Source: Anaerolineae bacterium
GTDB taxonomy: Bacteria; Chloroflexota; Anaerolineae; Caldilineales; Caldilineaceae
Direction: 5' to 3'
Assembly (NCBI GenBank): GCA_030432295.1
Contig: JAUIHI010000003.1
Coordinates: forward strand, 186,001-250,000
DNA length: 64,000 nt
Shown here: piece after piece, positions 47,574-59,700 of the stretch
How the letters are laid out: every line of letters starts with the position of its first letter
How positions within the stretch are numbered: position 1 is the stretch's first letter
Notes under the pieces: model-generated
The model's database searches: none
What the model was told of the DNA's origin: nothing
The model's input: the letters and a program-made list of their open reading frames with translations, nothing else
Made by a program: the position numbers and the translations under genes

Positions 47574-50500
47574 ATGAACGAAATTCCCTCGATGCAAGAA
47601 GTAATCCGCCGCCTGCACGAATACTGGGCGGCTCGCGGCTGCACCATCTGGCAGCCCCACAGCGAGAAAGTGGGCGCGGGCACAATGAACCCGGCCACTG
47701 TTCTGCGCGTCCTCGGCCCGGAGCCGTGGAGCGTGGCCTATGTGGAACCCTCTTTTCGGGCCGACGACGGGCGCTACGCCGAGAACCCTAACCGGATGCA
47801 GATGCACACCCAATATCAGGTGATTCTGAAACCGGACCCCGGCAACCCCCAGGAACTCTATCTGGGCAGCCTGGAAGCCATCGGCCTGGACCGCACCCGC
47901 CACGACATCCGCTTTGTGGAAGACAACTGGGAATCCCCCGCGCTGGGCGCGTGGGGTCTCGGCTGGGAGGTTTGGTTGGACGGCCAGGAGATTACCCAAT
48001 TCACCTATTTCCAGCAGGCGGGCAGCCTGCCCCTGGACCCGGTGAGCGTGGAGATCACCTACGGCCTGGAGCGGATTGTGATGTATCTGCAACAGAAGAG
48101 CGAAGTTTGGAGCATCGACTTCGACGGCCACCACACCTACGGCGAAATCTATAAACAGCAGGAGATCGAACACTGCGTTTACAACTTCGAGCTGGCCGAT
48201 GTGGAGCGCCAGAAGATGCTCTACGACATCTACAAAGCCGAAGCCGAAGCCTGCATTGAGCGCGGTCTGGTCGCGCCGGCCCACGACAATGTGCTGCGCC
48301 AGAGCCAGACCTTCAACATTCTGGACGCTCGCGGTGCGATTGGCGTCACCGAGCGGGCTAAATTCTTTGCGGATATGCGCAGCCAGGCCAAACGCATCTC
48401 CGAACTTTACGTGGAAAACCGCCAGCAGGAAGAGTATCCCTGGCTGGGAAACGGGAATCAGGGATCAGGGATCGGGGATCGGGCCGCCGTCACTTCCCAG
48501 TCCCCAGTCTCCAGTCCCCAGTCCCTTTTGCTCGAACTCGGCTCGGAAGAACTGCCGCCCAAGGACGTGACCGACGGCATCGCCCAGATTCAGGTGAAGT
48601 TGGGCGAGCTGCTGGATGCCGCGAATCTGGACTACGAAAAACTCACCGTTACGGGAACAACCCGACGGCTGGTCGCCCACGTCACCGGGCTGGCCCCCCG
48701 CCAGCGGGACGAGACAGTCGAGAAGAAGGGTCCCCCCGCGGATCGAGCCTTCGACAGCTTTGGTGAACCGACAAAAGCCGCCACTGGCTTTGCCCGAGGC
48801 CAGGGCGTGGAGGTGACTGATCTGGAAGTGCGAGACAATTACGTCTGGGCTGTGCAGCACGTGGCGGGCAAAGCCACCGCGGATGTCCTGCCCCAACTGC
48901 TCACCGACCTGCTGGACGGGATGCGCTGGGGCAAGACAATGCGCTGGAACGCTTCCAACGCGGCCTGGCCCCGTCCCCTACGCTGGATTGTCGCGCTCTA
49001 CGGGGAAACGGTTGTGCCGGTGGTTTGGGCCGGGGTGGACAGCGGACGCATCAGCCGTGGCCCCCGCTTCGCCGACGCGGCTGCGGACCTGTCCGCGGGC
49101 GACTTCACGACTTTTGAAGTTGCCAACGCCGACGCCTATTTCGAGGCGGTGGCGGCCCAGGGCGTTGTGCTGGATAGGGAAGAACGGCGTCAGCGTATCG
49201 CAGCGCTGGTGGCAGAGACCGCAGCCCAGGCTGGCGGCAGCATCCCCAACGACCCGGACCTGCTGGACGAAGTGACCGATCTGGTCGAGTCGCCCACGCC
49301 GGTGCTGGGCAGCTTTGAAGCCAAATATCTGGACCTGCCCACGTCGGTGCTGATTGGTGTGATGAAGAAGCACCAGCGCTACTTCCCGATAGAGAAGATG
49401 ACAGCAGAGAAGACGACAGCGGGCAAATCCCAGCTCCTCCCTCATTTCATTACCGTCGCTAACAGCAGTGGCCTGGCCCATCCCGAAGTGGTGCGGGCGG
49501 GAAACGAAGGGGTGATCCGTGCCCGCTATGCGGATGCGGCCTTCTTCTTCCGCAACGACACGGCCCGTTCATTGGAGAGCTTCACCCCCCGGCTGGGCAC
49601 GCTGACTTTCCACGCCAAACTGGGGTCGATGCTGGACAAAGTACACCGGCTGGAGAAGCTGGCCCCAGAGATCGGCGCAATGCTGGACGGCAGCGGGGAC
49701 GAACTGGCGACGGTTGGCCGGGCCGCCGCGCTGAGCAAATCCGATCTGGTCACATCGATGGTGGTGGAGATGACCAGCTTGCAGGGGATTATCGGTGAAA
49801 TCTATGCCCAGCGCAGCGGTGAATCGGCAGAGGTGGCCCAGGCCATTCGGGAACACTACCTGCCCCGTTTTGCTGGGGACAGCACACCGGCTACGCTGCC
49901 TGGTCTGGCCCTGAGTCTGGCCGACAAATTGGACAGTCTGGCCGGTCTCTTTGCCGTGGGTGTCTCGCCCAGCGGCAGCGCGGATCCCTTCGGTCTGCGC
50001 CGGGCCGCGCTGGGTATCGTCAACAATCTGATCAGCGGCCAGATCGATTTTTCGGTCAACGCCGCGCTGGATCGGGCCGCCAGCCATCTGACAGTCGAAG
50101 CCTCTGCCCAAAGTTTGGCCGACGCTGGCGACTTTGTCACCCGGCGTTTGCAGGGCGTGCTGCTGGAAATGGGCTACGCCTTTGATGTAGTGGAGGCTGT
50201 GCTGGCTGTGCGGGGGGACAACCCCGCCGCGGCTGAGCGGGCCTGTGCTGCCGTCTCGAAGCTGGTGGCCGGAGCCGGGTGGAGCGAAACCTTCACCGCC
50301 TATGCCCGCTGCGCCCGCATTGTGCGCAGCCTGGACGGGGAACGGGCGCTGGACCCGGCGGCCTACGAGACCGACGCCGAACGGTTACTGCATTCCGCGT
50401 GGGAGCAGGCCCAGGCGTCCATCAATGGCGCAGAGGAACCGGCCAGCGCGCTCGATTCGGCTCTGGACAGCCTGACCGCACCCATCAACGGCTTCTTCGA

Positions 50501-50618
50501 TGCGGTGCTGATCAACGCCGAAGACCCGGCTGTGCGTGAGGCACGGCAGGCGCTGGTCCAGCGCATCGCTGCGCTGTCGTCGGCGGTGGCCGACTTGAGT
50601 AAATTGCAGGGGTTTTAG
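47574..50618 (+). CDS. glyQS: glycyl-tRNA synthetase, fused alpha-beta chain
   Basis: 1014 aa. Residues 1-~285 are the GlyQ alpha domain ([64 protein letters not shown]). From ~318 to the end is the GlyS beta chain ([36 protein letters not shown], and the C-terminal anticodon-binding helices). Such a fusion is known in chlamydiae and some other groups. The linker (about 288-318, [20 protein letters not shown]...) is encoded by a dispersed repeat, 48446-48525. No T-box leader is seen upstream. Confidence 0.95.
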   Translation: MNEIPSMQEVIRRLHEYWAARGCTIWQPHSEKVGAGTMNPATVLRVLGPEPWSVAYVEPSFRADDGRYAENPNRMQMHTQYQVILKPDPGNPQELYLGSLEAIGLDRTRHDIRFVEDNWESPALGAWGLGWEVWLDGQEITQFTYFQQAGSLPLDPVSVEITYGLERIVMYLQQKSEVWSIDFDGHHTYGEIYKQQEIEHCVYNFELADVERQKMLYDIYKAEAEACIERGLVAPAHDNVLRQSQTFNILDARGAIGVTERAKFFADMRSQAKRISELYVENRQQEEYPWLGNGNQGSGIGDRAAVTSQSPVSSPQSLLLELGSEELPPKDVTDGIAQIQVKLGELLDAANLDYEKLTVTGTTRRLVAHVTGLAPRQRDETVEKKGPPADRAFDSFGEPTKAATGFARGQGVEVTDLEVRDNYVWAVQHVAGKATADVLPQLLTDLLDGMRWGKTMRWNASNAAWPRPLRWIVALYGETVVPVVWAGVDSGRISRGPRFADAAADLSAGDFTTFEVANADAYFEAVAAQGVVLDREERRQRIAALVAETAAQAGGSIPNDPDLLDEVTDLVESPTPVLGSFEAKYLDLPTSVLIGVMKKHQRYFPIEKMTAEKTTAGKSQLLPHFITVANSSGLAHPEVVRAGNEGVIRARYADAAFFFRNDTARSLESFTPRLGTLTFHAKLGSMLDKVHRLEKLAPEIGAMLDGSGDELATVGRAAALSKSDLVTSMVVEMTSLQGIIGEIYAQRSGESAEVAQAIREHYLPRFAGDSTPATLPGLALSLADKLDSLAGLFAVGVSPSGSADPFGLRRAALGIVNNLISGQIDFSVNAALDRAASHLTVEASAQSLADAGDFVTRRLQGVLLEMGYAFDVVEAVLAVRGDNPAAAERACAAVSKLVAGAGWSETFTAYARCARIVRSLDGERALDPAAYETDAERLLHSAWEQAQASINGAEEPASALDSALDSLTAPINGFFDAVLINAEDPAVREARQALVQRIAALSSAVADLSKLQGF
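48446..48525. repeat. dispersed repeat inside glyQS
   Basis: GGGAATCAGGGATCAGGGATCGGGGATC on one side, then CCAGTCCCCAGTCTCCAGTCCCC on the other, an imperfect palindrome of short tandem units, in frame with the gene. Confidence 0.85.
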
Positions 50619-50626
50619 CCGCGCTC

Positions 50627-50660
50627 AGAAGTCCGACTTTTTCCGAAAAGTCGAACTTCT
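50627..50660. repeat. palindrome of the GAAGTCCGACTTTT family
   Basis: AGAAGTCCGACTTTT and AAAAGTCGAACTTCT with one mismatch and a 4-nt loop, 8 nt after the glyQS stop; third copy in the window. Confidence 0.85.
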
Positions 50661-50686
50661 ACGAAACAATTGATTCTACCCATTTG

Positions 50687-50716
50687 ACCCGCCGCGTATT
50701 CATACGCGGCGGGTTT
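50687..50716 (+). terminator. intrinsic terminator after glyQS
   Basis: Perfect 13-nt arms ACCCGCCGCGTAT and complement with a TC loop, followed by TTTT. Confidence 0.85.
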
Positions 50717-51036
50717 TGCTTTGCCGGGAATCCAATTTCGCCCGACGAGAAAGGGGATTAGGCGCAAAGGTTGTCCGCAATACTATCCGCCGAACTGTCT
50801 GTGTTTGTCCGGGGCAATCTGTGTCATTATTGTCAGACCCTTGACCGCACTGTGATCTTGCACACAATAAATCGTGTCTCTGGCTATGGAGACGCCTTGT
50901 GAATGGATGAAATACTGTTCATATTCATATCTGTGGACCGTCCCCGTCGAACTTTGATTCTACCCCCAAAGGAGAAAGCCATGCGCTGAGAAGCTGCCCA
51001 TCCCCCCGCCGCTTTGAATATGACCATTGAATCACT
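50717..51036. other. leader region of the 1646-aa gene
   Basis: No real gene seen. TTGACC...CACAAT (about 50841-50868) is a possible weak promoter. A strong AAAGGAG at 50968-50974 precedes the two-codon frame ATG CGC TGA (50981-50989), which then stops; the true gene start has its own GGAGG further on. Confidence 0.4.
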
Positions 51037-51047
51037 GGAGGAACCGA

Positions 51048-54000
51048 ATGGACAATCAACCTGCCAGAAAAACCCGCTCGACAACCGCACTCCGCTACGG
51101 AAGACCAGCCATGATTTTGGGGCTGGTAGTCCTGATTCTGGCACTGGCTTTCTCGAACACCGGTGTCTACGCCCAGCAGAACGAACCCCAACCGCCCCAC
51201 GCCGATCTCGGCGACGCGCCCGACAGTACGAATCATCACAGTATGGACAATACAGCGTACCCTGGCGTGCCGGGGCGCTTCCCCACAGTCTTTGCCGACA
51301 CGCCTGCGGGTGAGGGCAAGGGACCCATCCACCTCGACCCTCGGGTCGTCTGGCTGGGCGACAAAGTGAGCCTGGAAAACGAGGCTGACACTGGCCCGGA
51401 TCAGGAGATGGACGCGGGTGGCAACCCCATCAACAACATCCTGGCCAAAGGAGGCGACAACGCGGACAATGACCGGGCCGACGACGGCTGGCTGAACCGA
51501 GATGTGCCCCTGCCCGACTGCCAAGAAGCCACCCTGCAGGTGCGTGTACGCAAGAGCGCCGCGGCCACCCCCGACTCACTCTATCTCAACGTTTGGATCG
51601 ACGGCAACCGGGACGGCGATTGGGCTGACATTGGCCCTTGCCAATCTGACGGCCACTCCAACGAGTGGATCGTTCAGGACTATTCTATCGATATGACCAG
51701 CTTCATCAGCGACTTTGTAGACATCGATGTCAAGACGATTCTGGTCTACAACGAGAAGCCAGATGCACCCGCCTGGATGCGTTTCTCGCTGAGCGACGAA
51801 CCAGCCGTGCATATCCCCCCTGTAGATCTGCCGAACCCCAATCAGCCCATCCCGGACGAACCGCCCATCCACGGCCTGACCGACGGGCGCGGGCCGGAGA
51901 ACGGCTTCAAAATTGGCGAGACCGAGGACTATCTGCGTCTGCCCGGCCAGCAGGAGGAGGCGAAGCCTGATTTTGGCGATGCACCGGACAGCAGCAACCA
52001 CTACGGCATCCCCAATGTGGCTTATCCGGCTGTGCCCACCAATGGCCGTTTCCCCAGTGTCTGGGACGGAACGCCCGCGGGCGCGCCCAGCGGGCCAATG
52101 CACGCCAATCCCTACGCCTCCTGGCTGGGAGATCGGGTCAGCTCGGAGAAGGACGCGGACCAGTTGCCCGATGCCGACCCGATTACCAACATTCTCAACA
52201 ACGGCACAGACTCGAACTCGTCCAATCGGGACGAATTCGACGACGGCTGGCGCAACGGCAAAGATACCCGTTTCGTCGATTGCGAAGAGACGACGCTGAT
52301 TGTGCGCGTCTCCCGCAACCCGGCCACCCCCGGCGGCAAGATGTATCTGAACGTCTACTACGACGGCGACCGCAGCGGCGATTGGCGGCAGCGCAAAAGT
52401 TGCGAAGCGGAGAACACAGACCCCGCCAACCCAGACTATGCCCACGAGTGGATTGTCGAGAATTTCGTCGTCGATACCTCCACCATCGCCGGTTTCATCG
52501 ACCTGCCCGTGACGACAATGAAGGTGCTGAACAACCAACCGGACGCTCCGGCCTGGGTGCGCTTTACTCTGAGCGAAGAGCCGGTGACCGAACTTGCGCC
52601 CTTCGAGCACGACGGCCGCGGCCCCGATTTCCCCAAGCACTACCGCTTTGGCGAGACCGAAGACTATCTGCACCGGCCCAACACCCAGCCCGGCGAACCG
52701 GGTGATCTGGTGATCCACAAGAGCCACTCGGACCCGGACAATCTGGTCTCTGTGGGCGACCGCATCACCTACACCGTTGAAATCGCCCACGTGGGTGGGA
52801 CGGCCCAGGCCACTGCTGTGATGAGCGACCGGCTGCCCGCCGAAGTGCAACTGCTGCGTGGACCTTTCGTGACACTCCTGGCTGGCAACGCTACCCCGCT
52901 GGCGGCCACCTTCGACAGCAGCATCGCCCCCAGCGGCGAGATCAGTTGGGCCGGTCATTTGGCCCCGGACACCAAACTGCGGATCGAGTTTGTCGTCGGT
53001 GTGCGTCGTTGCCCACCGGCAGACCGACAGATCATCCACAATGTGGCCCGTCTCTTCAACCGGGCTGGCTTTCTTCTCGGCGAGTCGACGGCAGACGTGA
53101 GAACCCAGTGCGAGCAGCCCAAGCCACCGGGGATTCAGTTGCACAAGCGCGTTGTGCGCTTGCCGCAGGAAGCCACTGCGATTGATATTCCCTCTGAGCC
53201 AGACGACGAAACATCGATTCTGGCCGGGCACGAAGTGGCCTATGAACTGGTGTTGGATAGCAGTACCACAATCGCTGGCGAAGTCGTCATCTCCGATCGC
53301 ATTCCTGTGGGGATGGTTGCCAGCCAGGTCCAGGTGGACCGGGGCGAAGCGACCCTACGCGACGGCGGTACGCTTGTCCTCTGGCGTCTGCGCATTGGGC
53401 CAGACTCTGGCCCGGCCCACGCACGGATTCTGGTCAAGCCGACCGAACGGCTGGGCTGCGATCAGCCGGTGGTCAATATCGCCCATTGGGTTTTCTATTT
53501 CGGCAACGAAGAACTGCTGCGCGGGCAAAGCAACCGGGCCGGCATCCGTCTGATCTGCGCTGATTTGGGCGATGCACCCGACAGCAGCAACCACGACGGC
53601 ATAGCAATGGATGCCTACGCCGGTGTGCCTGGCGCACGCTTCCCCACTGTTTTTGATGTGGCCGCGCCGGAGCGGGGACCCAAGCATCTGGTCACCCGGC
53701 CCTTCCATCTGGGCCGGGGTGTGACCGAGGAACGGGAAGCCGACCTGGGCGCGGATATGGACCCGACTAACAACATTCTGCCCAAGCTGAAACGACCGGA
53801 TATGGACGGGCGGGATGACGGTCTTGTCCACAAAGAATTGGTTCTGGAAGATTGCAAAGTGGCCCGCTTCCCTGTGCTTGTCAGCATCGACGCGGGCGCA
53901 CTGGCCGCCCTGACTGCGCTGAATCCCAATGAAAAACCACTGGGCTATGTCAATGTCTGGCTGGACAGCAACCGGGACGGCGACTGGGCAGATCACTACG

Positions 54001-55988
54001 AGTGCCCTGGCGACGATCAGACGAAAGTAGTCGGCTGGGAGCACATCGTCATCGATCATCCCGTGGATGTGGCGGCCCTCGGCCCTGGCATCCACAAAAT
54101 CTATCTGACCACCAACTGGCCCGTATCCTGGCCTGTGGAAGACGAGAAGGAACGTCCGGCCTGGATGCGCATCACCCTTGCCGAGAGCGTCTCTAACAAA
54201 ACGCTGGACTGCGGCGCGGGCACCTGTCACATCGGCGATGGCCGGGGCTACGACACGGCTTTCCGCCTGGGCGAAACTGAGGACTATCTGGTGCGCTCGT
54301 ACAGCGATCAGCCCGGCGAAGGTGCAGACCCGACTGTGCGCAAAGAGGGCCGTCTCTCGCCAGAGCGCAACCCGGAGACGGGCGAGGTCTTCTGGCTGGC
54401 CGAGTGGAGCGTGCGTTATGGCAACGCGGGCTATGCCCTGGCAACCAATGTTGTCGTGGCCGATGAGCTATCCGGCCCCCAGACATTGGAGAGCGAACGT
54501 TCAGTGCCGGTAGTTCCACCAACCATCAGCGGCAACAGCCTGACCTATCCGGTGGGCAATCTGGGACCGGGTGCCGAGGGTCGCATCAGTCTGCGCAGTA
54601 TCCTGCCTATCGACACACCGCCCGGCACAATCATCACAAACTCTGTAACGATCACAGCCGACTCGGACACGGACACAACCAACAATACGTCTGTCGTGAC
54701 CCTGACTGTGCCTCTGCTGCCGCCGCTCATCACCTATCCCACGCCAGGGACAACCTGCACCGGCACATTCACCATCACCGGTCGGGTGCAGCCCGGCGCA
54801 ACGGTTGACCTGACGATTGTGGACAGCAATACCGGCACAACCGTCGATTCGGCCACTGTGGGGTCGGACAGCAGCGGCCACTGGACCCACGCAGTTGTCG
54901 GCTTGCCCGACGGCGAGTACGACATCAACGCCACGGCCAGCCTGGGCGGGGCCACCAGCCCGACCACAACCGCGCATGTGATTGTGGACAGCAGCCTCTT
55001 CTGGAATCCGTTGAGTCTGCGCTTCACATCCGAGGACGGCCACGTGAGCCGCCCCCACGACGCGGACGGACGCACGGACGAAGACGGTTGGAGCGTCTTC
55101 CTGCGCCGGGGCACTGTCTACACAGCCTCCCTGACCATCTGCTGCGATGACCCCAATGCAGTTGTAACCCTGGAACTGGGCACTGTGGCAACCCTGACCC
55201 TGACCGACCCGGACGGCGACGGGACCTACACGGCCACATTCACCACCCCCAGCACCGGTCCCATCACCGGACGCATCCGCATCTGTGTCATCTGCTATCT
55301 GATCAAAGTATGCTCGGACGGCGAAGTGACTATCGACCCGGAAGGCACTGTCTTCGACGTGACCACCGGTCTGGCGGTTGGCTCGTCTGCTGTGGCTTGC
55401 ATGGCCGAGCAGGTGAGCGGGGCCGGGGGGGAGAGTGTCTTCAGCCTGTGGCCAGCGGCGGACTACGACCAGATCAATCCGCAAACAACCGGCAGCGATG
55501 GCTATTTCAGCTTCTTCACCCCCGCGGGAACCTACCAGCTTCAGGTGAGCAAGAGTGGCTATCAGCCCTATCGCAGCCAGGACCTGGTGGTGGTGGATGC
55601 GCCAGTCCACTTCGACGTGCCCTTGACGCCGAATGTGGCAGGGGAGGCCACCCACACTGTGCTCATCACCGCCGAGGGCTTTGACCCCGCGGTGTTGACT
55701 GTAGAACCGGGCGCGGTGGTGGAGTTTGTCAATATGGATGTGGCACTCCACTCCTCCCGCACCACCTCACCGGCCCCCAGCTACGGCACGCAAGCAGCTG
55801 AGCTGAAGAGCAGCGACGCCTGGGACAGCGGTCTGTTGGGCAATGGCGCAGGCTATAAGCGCACACTGACCAGCGAAGGCACGTACACCTATACCGACGC
55901 GCTGAATCCGTCGGTGACAGGCACAATCATCGTGCAGAAGGCCTCCGCAGTCCAGATCAATCTCTATCTGCCTGCTGTGATTCGGTAG
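51048..55988 (+). CDS. giant secreted GEVED/DUF11/cupredoxin-like protein
   Basis: 1646 aa. Signal peptide (LVVLILALAFSNTGVYAQ). Three modules begin D-x-GDAPDSsNH (near residues 48, 302 and 815) and end GETEDYL, with DGNRDGDWAD-type calcium-like loops: GEVED domains. Between them are DUF11-type repeats (~545-650, ~700-810, ~1095-1215). Then an Ig-like domain (~1225-1320), a carboxypeptidase-regulatory-like domain (~1430-1530) and a cupredoxin-like fold (~1540-1636) that keeps one His (ALHSS) but has Asp and Asn in place of the usual Cys/His (TYTDALNPSVTGTI). The C-terminus ends INLYLPAVIR. GGAGG at 51037 fixes the ATG at 51048. Probably a surface or matrix protein. Confidence 0.88.
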   Translation: MDNQPARKTRSTTALRYGRPAMILGLVVLILALAFSNTGVYAQQNEPQPPHADLGDAPDSTNHHSMDNTAYPGVPGRFPTVFADTPAGEGKGPIHLDPRVVWLGDKVSLENEADTGPDQEMDAGGNPINNILAKGGDNADNDRADDGWLNRDVPLPDCQEATLQVRVRKSAAATPDSLYLNVWIDGNRDGDWADIGPCQSDGHSNEWIVQDYSIDMTSFISDFVDIDVKTILVYNEKPDAPAWMRFSLSDEPAVHIPPVDLPNPNQPIPDEPPIHGLTDGRGPENGFKIGETEDYLRLPGQQEEAKPDFGDAPDSSNHYGIPNVAYPAVPTNGRFPSVWDGTPAGAPSGPMHANPYASWLGDRVSSEKDADQLPDADPITNILNNGTDSNSSNRDEFDDGWRNGKDTRFVDCEETTLIVRVSRNPATPGGKMYLNVYYDGDRSGDWRQRKSCEAENTDPANPDYAHEWIVENFVVDTSTIAGFIDLPVTTMKVLNNQPDAPAWVRFTLSEEPVTELAPFEHDGRGPDFPKHYRFGETEDYLHRPNTQPGEPGDLVIHKSHSDPDNLVSVGDRITYTVEIAHVGGTAQATAVMSDRLPAEVQLLRGPFVTLLAGNATPLAATFDSSIAPSGEISWAGHLAPDTKLRIEFVVGVRRCPPADRQIIHNVARLFNRAGFLLGESTADVRTQCEQPKPPGIQLHKRVVRLPQEATAIDIPSEPDDETSILAGHEVAYELVLDSSTTIAGEVVISDRIPVGMVASQVQVDRGEATLRDGGTLVLWRLRIGPDSGPAHARILVKPTERLGCDQPVVNIAHWVFYFGNEELLRGQSNRAGIRLICADLGDAPDSSNHDGIAMDAYAGVPGARFPTVFDVAAPERGPKHLVTRPFHLGRGVTEEREADLGADMDPTNNILPKLKRPDMDGRDDGLVHKELVLEDCKVARFPVLVSIDAGALAALTALNPNEKPLGYVNVWLDSNRDGDWADHYECPGDDQTKVVGWEHIVIDHPVDVAALGPGIHKIYLTTNWPVSWPVEDEKERPAWMRITLAESVSNKTLDCGAGTCHIGDGRGYDTAFRLGETEDYLVRSYSDQPGEGADPTVRKEGRLSPERNPETGEVFWLAEWSVRYGNAGYALATNVVVADELSGPQTLESERSVPVVPPTISGNSLTYPVGNLGPGAEGRISLRSILPIDTPPGTIITNSVTITADSDTDTTNNTSVVTLTVPLLPPLITYPTPGTTCTGTFTITGRVQPGATVDLTIVDSNTGTTVDSATVGSDSSGHWTHAVVGLPDGEYDINATASLGGATSPTTTAHVIVDSSLFWNPLSLRFTSEDGHVSRPHDADGRTDEDGWSVFLRRGTVYTASLTICCDDPNAVVTLELGTVATLTLTDPDGDGTYTATFTTPSTGPITGRIRICVICYLIKVCSDGEVTIDPEGTVFDVTTGLAVGSSAVACMAEQVSGAGGESVFSLWPAADYDQINPQTTGSDGYFSFFTPAGTYQLQVSKSGYQPYRSQDLVVVDAPVHFDVPLTPNVAGEATHTVLITAEGFDPAVLTVEPGAVVEFVNMDVALHSSRTTSPAPSYGTQAAELKSSDAWDSGLLGNGAGYKRTLTSEGTYTYTDALNPSVTGTIIVQKASAVQINLYLPAVIR

Positions 55989-56016
55989 TGCAGGACGGCG
56001 AGAATTAGTCCACAGC

Positions 56017-56125
56017 CTGGGAGGTGCGTGTATCAGTTCGCGCACCTCCCAGCACGCCAGACAAGCAGTGCAATTGAAGACGGCCACGCTCTGCGTCGCA
56101 GCTGTCTTCATTTGCACTGCTTGTC
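56017..56125. repeat. two adjacent hairpins after the 1646-aa gene
   Basis: First, perfect 12-nt arms CTGGGAGGTGCG at 56017-56028 and 56041-56052. Second, 22-nt arms 56060-56081 and 56104-56125 (GACAAGCAGTGCAATTGAAG...) with one mismatch. The first is a likely terminator; the second is unexplained. Confidence 0.85.
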
Positions 56126-56248
56126 CGTTTCTATTTTGCCGGGTGTTGGCGCAGTCTGGTAGAATAGTGCAGGGTTCGGGTCGGTTTCCAAAATCACCCT
56201 TCCGGTTGAATCAAACTTCGACAACGCAGCGAATGGGGTTACGTCTCA

Positions 56249-56539
56249 ATGAAAGCTATGCTATACGTCAGCCGCGTGGAACAGGCGGTCTCCGTCCTGG
56301 ACGATGTGCGCATTGTGGAATACGGCAGCACAAACCACGCGGACAACAGCCAGGTCCGTCTTTTCTTCAAAACAAAGGCGCTGAACGCCACAAAGATGAT
56401 GGTGGAGATGCACCGCGACCAAAAGATGACTGTGAAGCTGGAAGATGGTCGCACAGGCAGCGTTCTGCTTGCCCATTCCAGCATCGACAGCGAAGGCCAT
56501 GCCGTCGGTGTTCTGCGTATGCTCGGCGCGCTGAGCTAG
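56249..56539 (+). CDS. small conserved-looking protein, unknown
   Basis: 96 aa, mixed charged, no signal peptide or membrane segment. YVSRVEQAVSVLDDVRIVEYG followed by QVRLFFKTKALNATKMMVEM and MTVKLEDGRTGSVLLAHSS give an alpha/beta composition typical of a real small domain. I do not recognise the family. No clear ribosome binding site; the second Met (56258) is an alternative. It stands alone between two repeat regions. Confidence 0.55.
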   Translation: MKAMLYVSRVEQAVSVLDDVRIVEYGSTNHADNSQVRLFFKTKALNATKMMVEMHRDQKMTVKLEDGRTGSVLLAHSSIDSEGHAVGVLRMLGALS

Positions 56540-56717
56540 CCACCACGCGTTTGCCCCATCCGATCCAGACGCCTGGCCGATGCAGTTGATCTGCGCAGGC
56601 CGGGCGTTTTTGATTGGGCAGAAAAAGAATCGCAAAAGGCAAAAGGGAACGCGGATGTGTAACCAGACGTTTCCCGCCTGACGCTTTTCATCTGCAACAG
56701 CAATCTGCAACAACCAC

Positions 56718-57224
56718 ATGCAACAGCCACCTGCCGTCTCTGAACCGAAAGCACCCCGCACACTCTTCTGGCTGGCCTTTGCCATCAGTTTTGTGTTGTT
56801 GGCCGGGGCCAGTTGCGGCGGCGTAGCTCTGCTCGCCGGTTTTGGCGACATCAGCCTGGCCGATCTCCAATCCAACGGCCCAGTGTGGACGCCGCCCCCC
56901 GCGCCCACACCCCTGCCCGCGGATATGGCAGCCCCTGCCGCGGCTGTCGATGCCCAGCCGGGTCGCCTGCAATCGGGCGCACAGGCTCGCAACGTCGCGG
57001 CCAGTCGGGTCAACATCCGCAGCACGGCCGGCTATCTGGGCAAAGGCGACGGCGATATTGTCGGCCAGATGGAGCAGGGCGCAACCGTCACAATTTTGGA
57101 TGGCCCCCAGGCTGCGGATCAATTGACCTGGTGGTATATTCGTCTCGACACGCCTGCCGGCCCGGTGGAAGGCTGGGTGGCAGAATCGACGGCCAGCGGT
57201 GTGCAGATTTTGACCCCAGAGTAG
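56718..57224 (+). CDS. membrane-anchored SH3b-domain protein
   Basis: 168 aa. One transmembrane helix (~17-40, LFWLAFAISFVLLAGASCGG), a Pro/Ala linker (TPPPAPTPLPADM), and a bacterial SH3-like domain (~95-165: SRVNIRSTAGYLGKGDGDIVG and WWYIRLDTPAGPVEGWVAES). SH3b domains bind cell-wall peptides or other ligands; here it faces outside. The region before the start is CAACAGCAATCTGCAACAACC, repeat-like, and no ribosome binding site is seen. Confidence 0.75.
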   Translation: MQQPPAVSEPKAPRTLFWLAFAISFVLLAGASCGGVALLAGFGDISLADLQSNGPVWTPPPAPTPLPADMAAPAAAVDAQPGRLQSGAQARNVAASRVNIRSTAGYLGKGDGDIVGQMEQGATVTILDGPQAADQLTWWYIRLDTPAGPVEGWVAESTASGVQILTPE

Positions 57225-57235
57225 AAAGGAGAAAT

Positions 57236-57325
57236 TGGATAATAGGTATTCGATATTGGATATTTCGTAGCCGCGTCATCCTTCCCCAATACCCAATACC
57301 CAATACCCAATATCCAATAACGCCA
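57236..57325. repeat. AATACCCAATA family palindrome before the helicase gene
   Basis: TTGGATATTTCGTAG and tandem CCCAATACCCAATACCCAATA..TCCAATAA form a loose palindrome that runs up to the GTG start of the helicase. Confidence 0.85.
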
Positions 57326-59605
<2,280 letters not shown>

Positions 59606-59608
<3 letters not shown>

Positions 59609-59700
59609 TAGATAGCAGGTATTGGGTATTTCGTAGTCACGATTGACGCTGAATAGCCGGCAATTTGCACTGCGGAATACCCAATACCCAATACCCAATA
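59606..59700. repeat. AATACCCAATA family palindrome before the GT4 gene
   Basis: GGTATTGGGTATTTCGTAGT faces GGAATACCCAATACCC plus further AATACCC units. The last base of the repeat is the A of the next gene's ATG. Confidence 0.88.

Noticed and set aside
56813-57325. Upstream extension of the helicase reading frame
   Set aside because: It overlaps the SH3b gene in another frame and then runs through a dispersed repeat; protein-like sequence begins at 57326.
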